Below are positions 30,919-31,680 of a stretch of DNA of 31,680 bases, piece after piece. Position 1 is the first letter of the stretch; each line of letters begins with the position of its first letter. Under the pieces are notes generated by a model, which was given only the letters and a program-made list of their open reading frames with translations, was not told where the DNA came from and did no database searches. The position numbers and the translations under genes were made by a program. This DNA comes from Apostichopus californicus (taxonomy: Eukaryota > Echinodermata > Holothuroidea > Aspidochirotida > Stichopodidae): assembly GCA_020650975.1 (NCBI GenBank), contig JAIPMN010003439.1:438-32117 (forward strand), written 5' to 3'.

Positions 30919-31680
30919 TGATGTAGCACGACATATACTATACTGACACTAACAATTGTTTGGGTGTGGCTGCAGTACTTTCGCTTTGGCCTTTCGTTCA
31001 AGTTTGGAGACAGAATATGTTATTTTTGAAGTTCAAATATGTAAAGCAAGAGATCTAAAAAATATATGATGTGTATAGATGAAACTTATGAGGTCTGGAC
31101 TCCATGCCTTAAATTGGGAGGTGCCATATCCGACACTCTGGGAAGCATTTTTGGGCAAGCATTTTCTTCCTACTCTACGCGTCAACCGATGGTGGAGTTC
31201 CGCTTAATTAGTGTCATGGTTCCTTTTTGGGAAAAGGCCCACCCACTATAAATTTGTTAAAACAGTCCATGGTATATAAACGCACATCAAAAACATTACT
31301 ATGTTTCTCGATGATCTTCAATTGCCCCCCCCCCCCACCTAGGGATTCAATACCCAGACAACGACCTTGGGACAGTGGTATCTATAGCTCAGAGTACGGG
31401 ACCTTAATATCAGGCTTATCATACTATCCTAGGTTAAAATTATATTTCTATAGTTGAGGTTCGTTCTGTTACAAATTTCATGTAAATGTTTTGCTTCTGT
31501 AGAAGTGAAATTCACGTCCTTATTGCTATTTTGTATATAGCGGAGAGAGCATTGACAACCGGTGGCTATAACATTTCTAATATGTCCGGTTGTCGAATTC
31601 CATGACTGTATATATTTTACGAACTGATTTTATTTTTATATCTTAAAACAATGAAACAAGTTAAAGTTTGTGGAAAAAGT
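30919..31680. other. Non-coding stretch
   Basis: Plus-strand frames at 31066-31251 (61 codons) and 31227-31457 show no family. The region around 31109-31240 has moderate GC and an open, fairly protein-like frame (ISDTLGSIFGQAFSSYS), but no convincing splice borders. A run of 12 C lies at 31325-31336. Confidence 0.5.

Overview
The window looks like non-coding DNA from an animal nuclear genome, most likely a marine invertebrate. The support is AT-rich sequence with low CpG, no long conserved reading frame, many diverged transposon copies, several SINEs, microsatellites, and small exon-like pieces with GT/AG borders. Frequent TAGGCCTA-like words and the repeat types fit an invertebrate deuterostome such as an echinoderm, but that is an impression and not a proof. 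There is no bacterial-style operon, rRNA, tRNA gene or CRISPR array. No protein family could be recognised from any open frame.

Layout. 1-4.2 kb: featureless AT-rich DNA, a purine/pyrimidine foldback (2046-2240) and a small double hairpin punctuated by TCTAA (2729-2802). 4.16-4.31 kb: a dispersed-repeat tail. 7.1-8.3 kb: a patch richer in CpG with a perfect CRE and E-box palindromes, probably promoter-like. 9.8-10.15 kb and 20.13-20.51 kb: two copies of one hAT-type MITE, each with its own 8-bp target duplication. 11.76-12.1 kb: a second, unrelated hAT MITE with a perfect 15-bp inverted repeat. 12.5-12.8 kb: a diverged tandem duplication. 15.45-15.67 kb: a SINE whose 5' end is the first ~45 nt of U2 snRNA, with a clean 12-bp target duplication; a partial relative lies at 29.75-29.90 kb. 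16.1-17.35 kb: two degenerate tandem repeats. 17.88-18.09 kb: a MITE bordered by TTAA. 24.2-24.75 kb: a tRNA-derived SINE (minus strand) inside an ~85-bp duplication. 26.3-27.15 kb: a second CpG-richer patch with a possible first coding exon on the minus strand. 30.35-30.54 kb: the best internal-exon candidate, plus strand. 30.78-30.92 kb: a very GC-rich degenerate repeat.

The solid content is mobile-element biology: transposons and retroposons whose borders can be read directly. The gene content is weak. CpG-poor DNA between CpG-richer patches fits introns and intergenic DNA between genes whose main exons lie outside the window, but this is inference. The most notable item is the U2-headed SINE.
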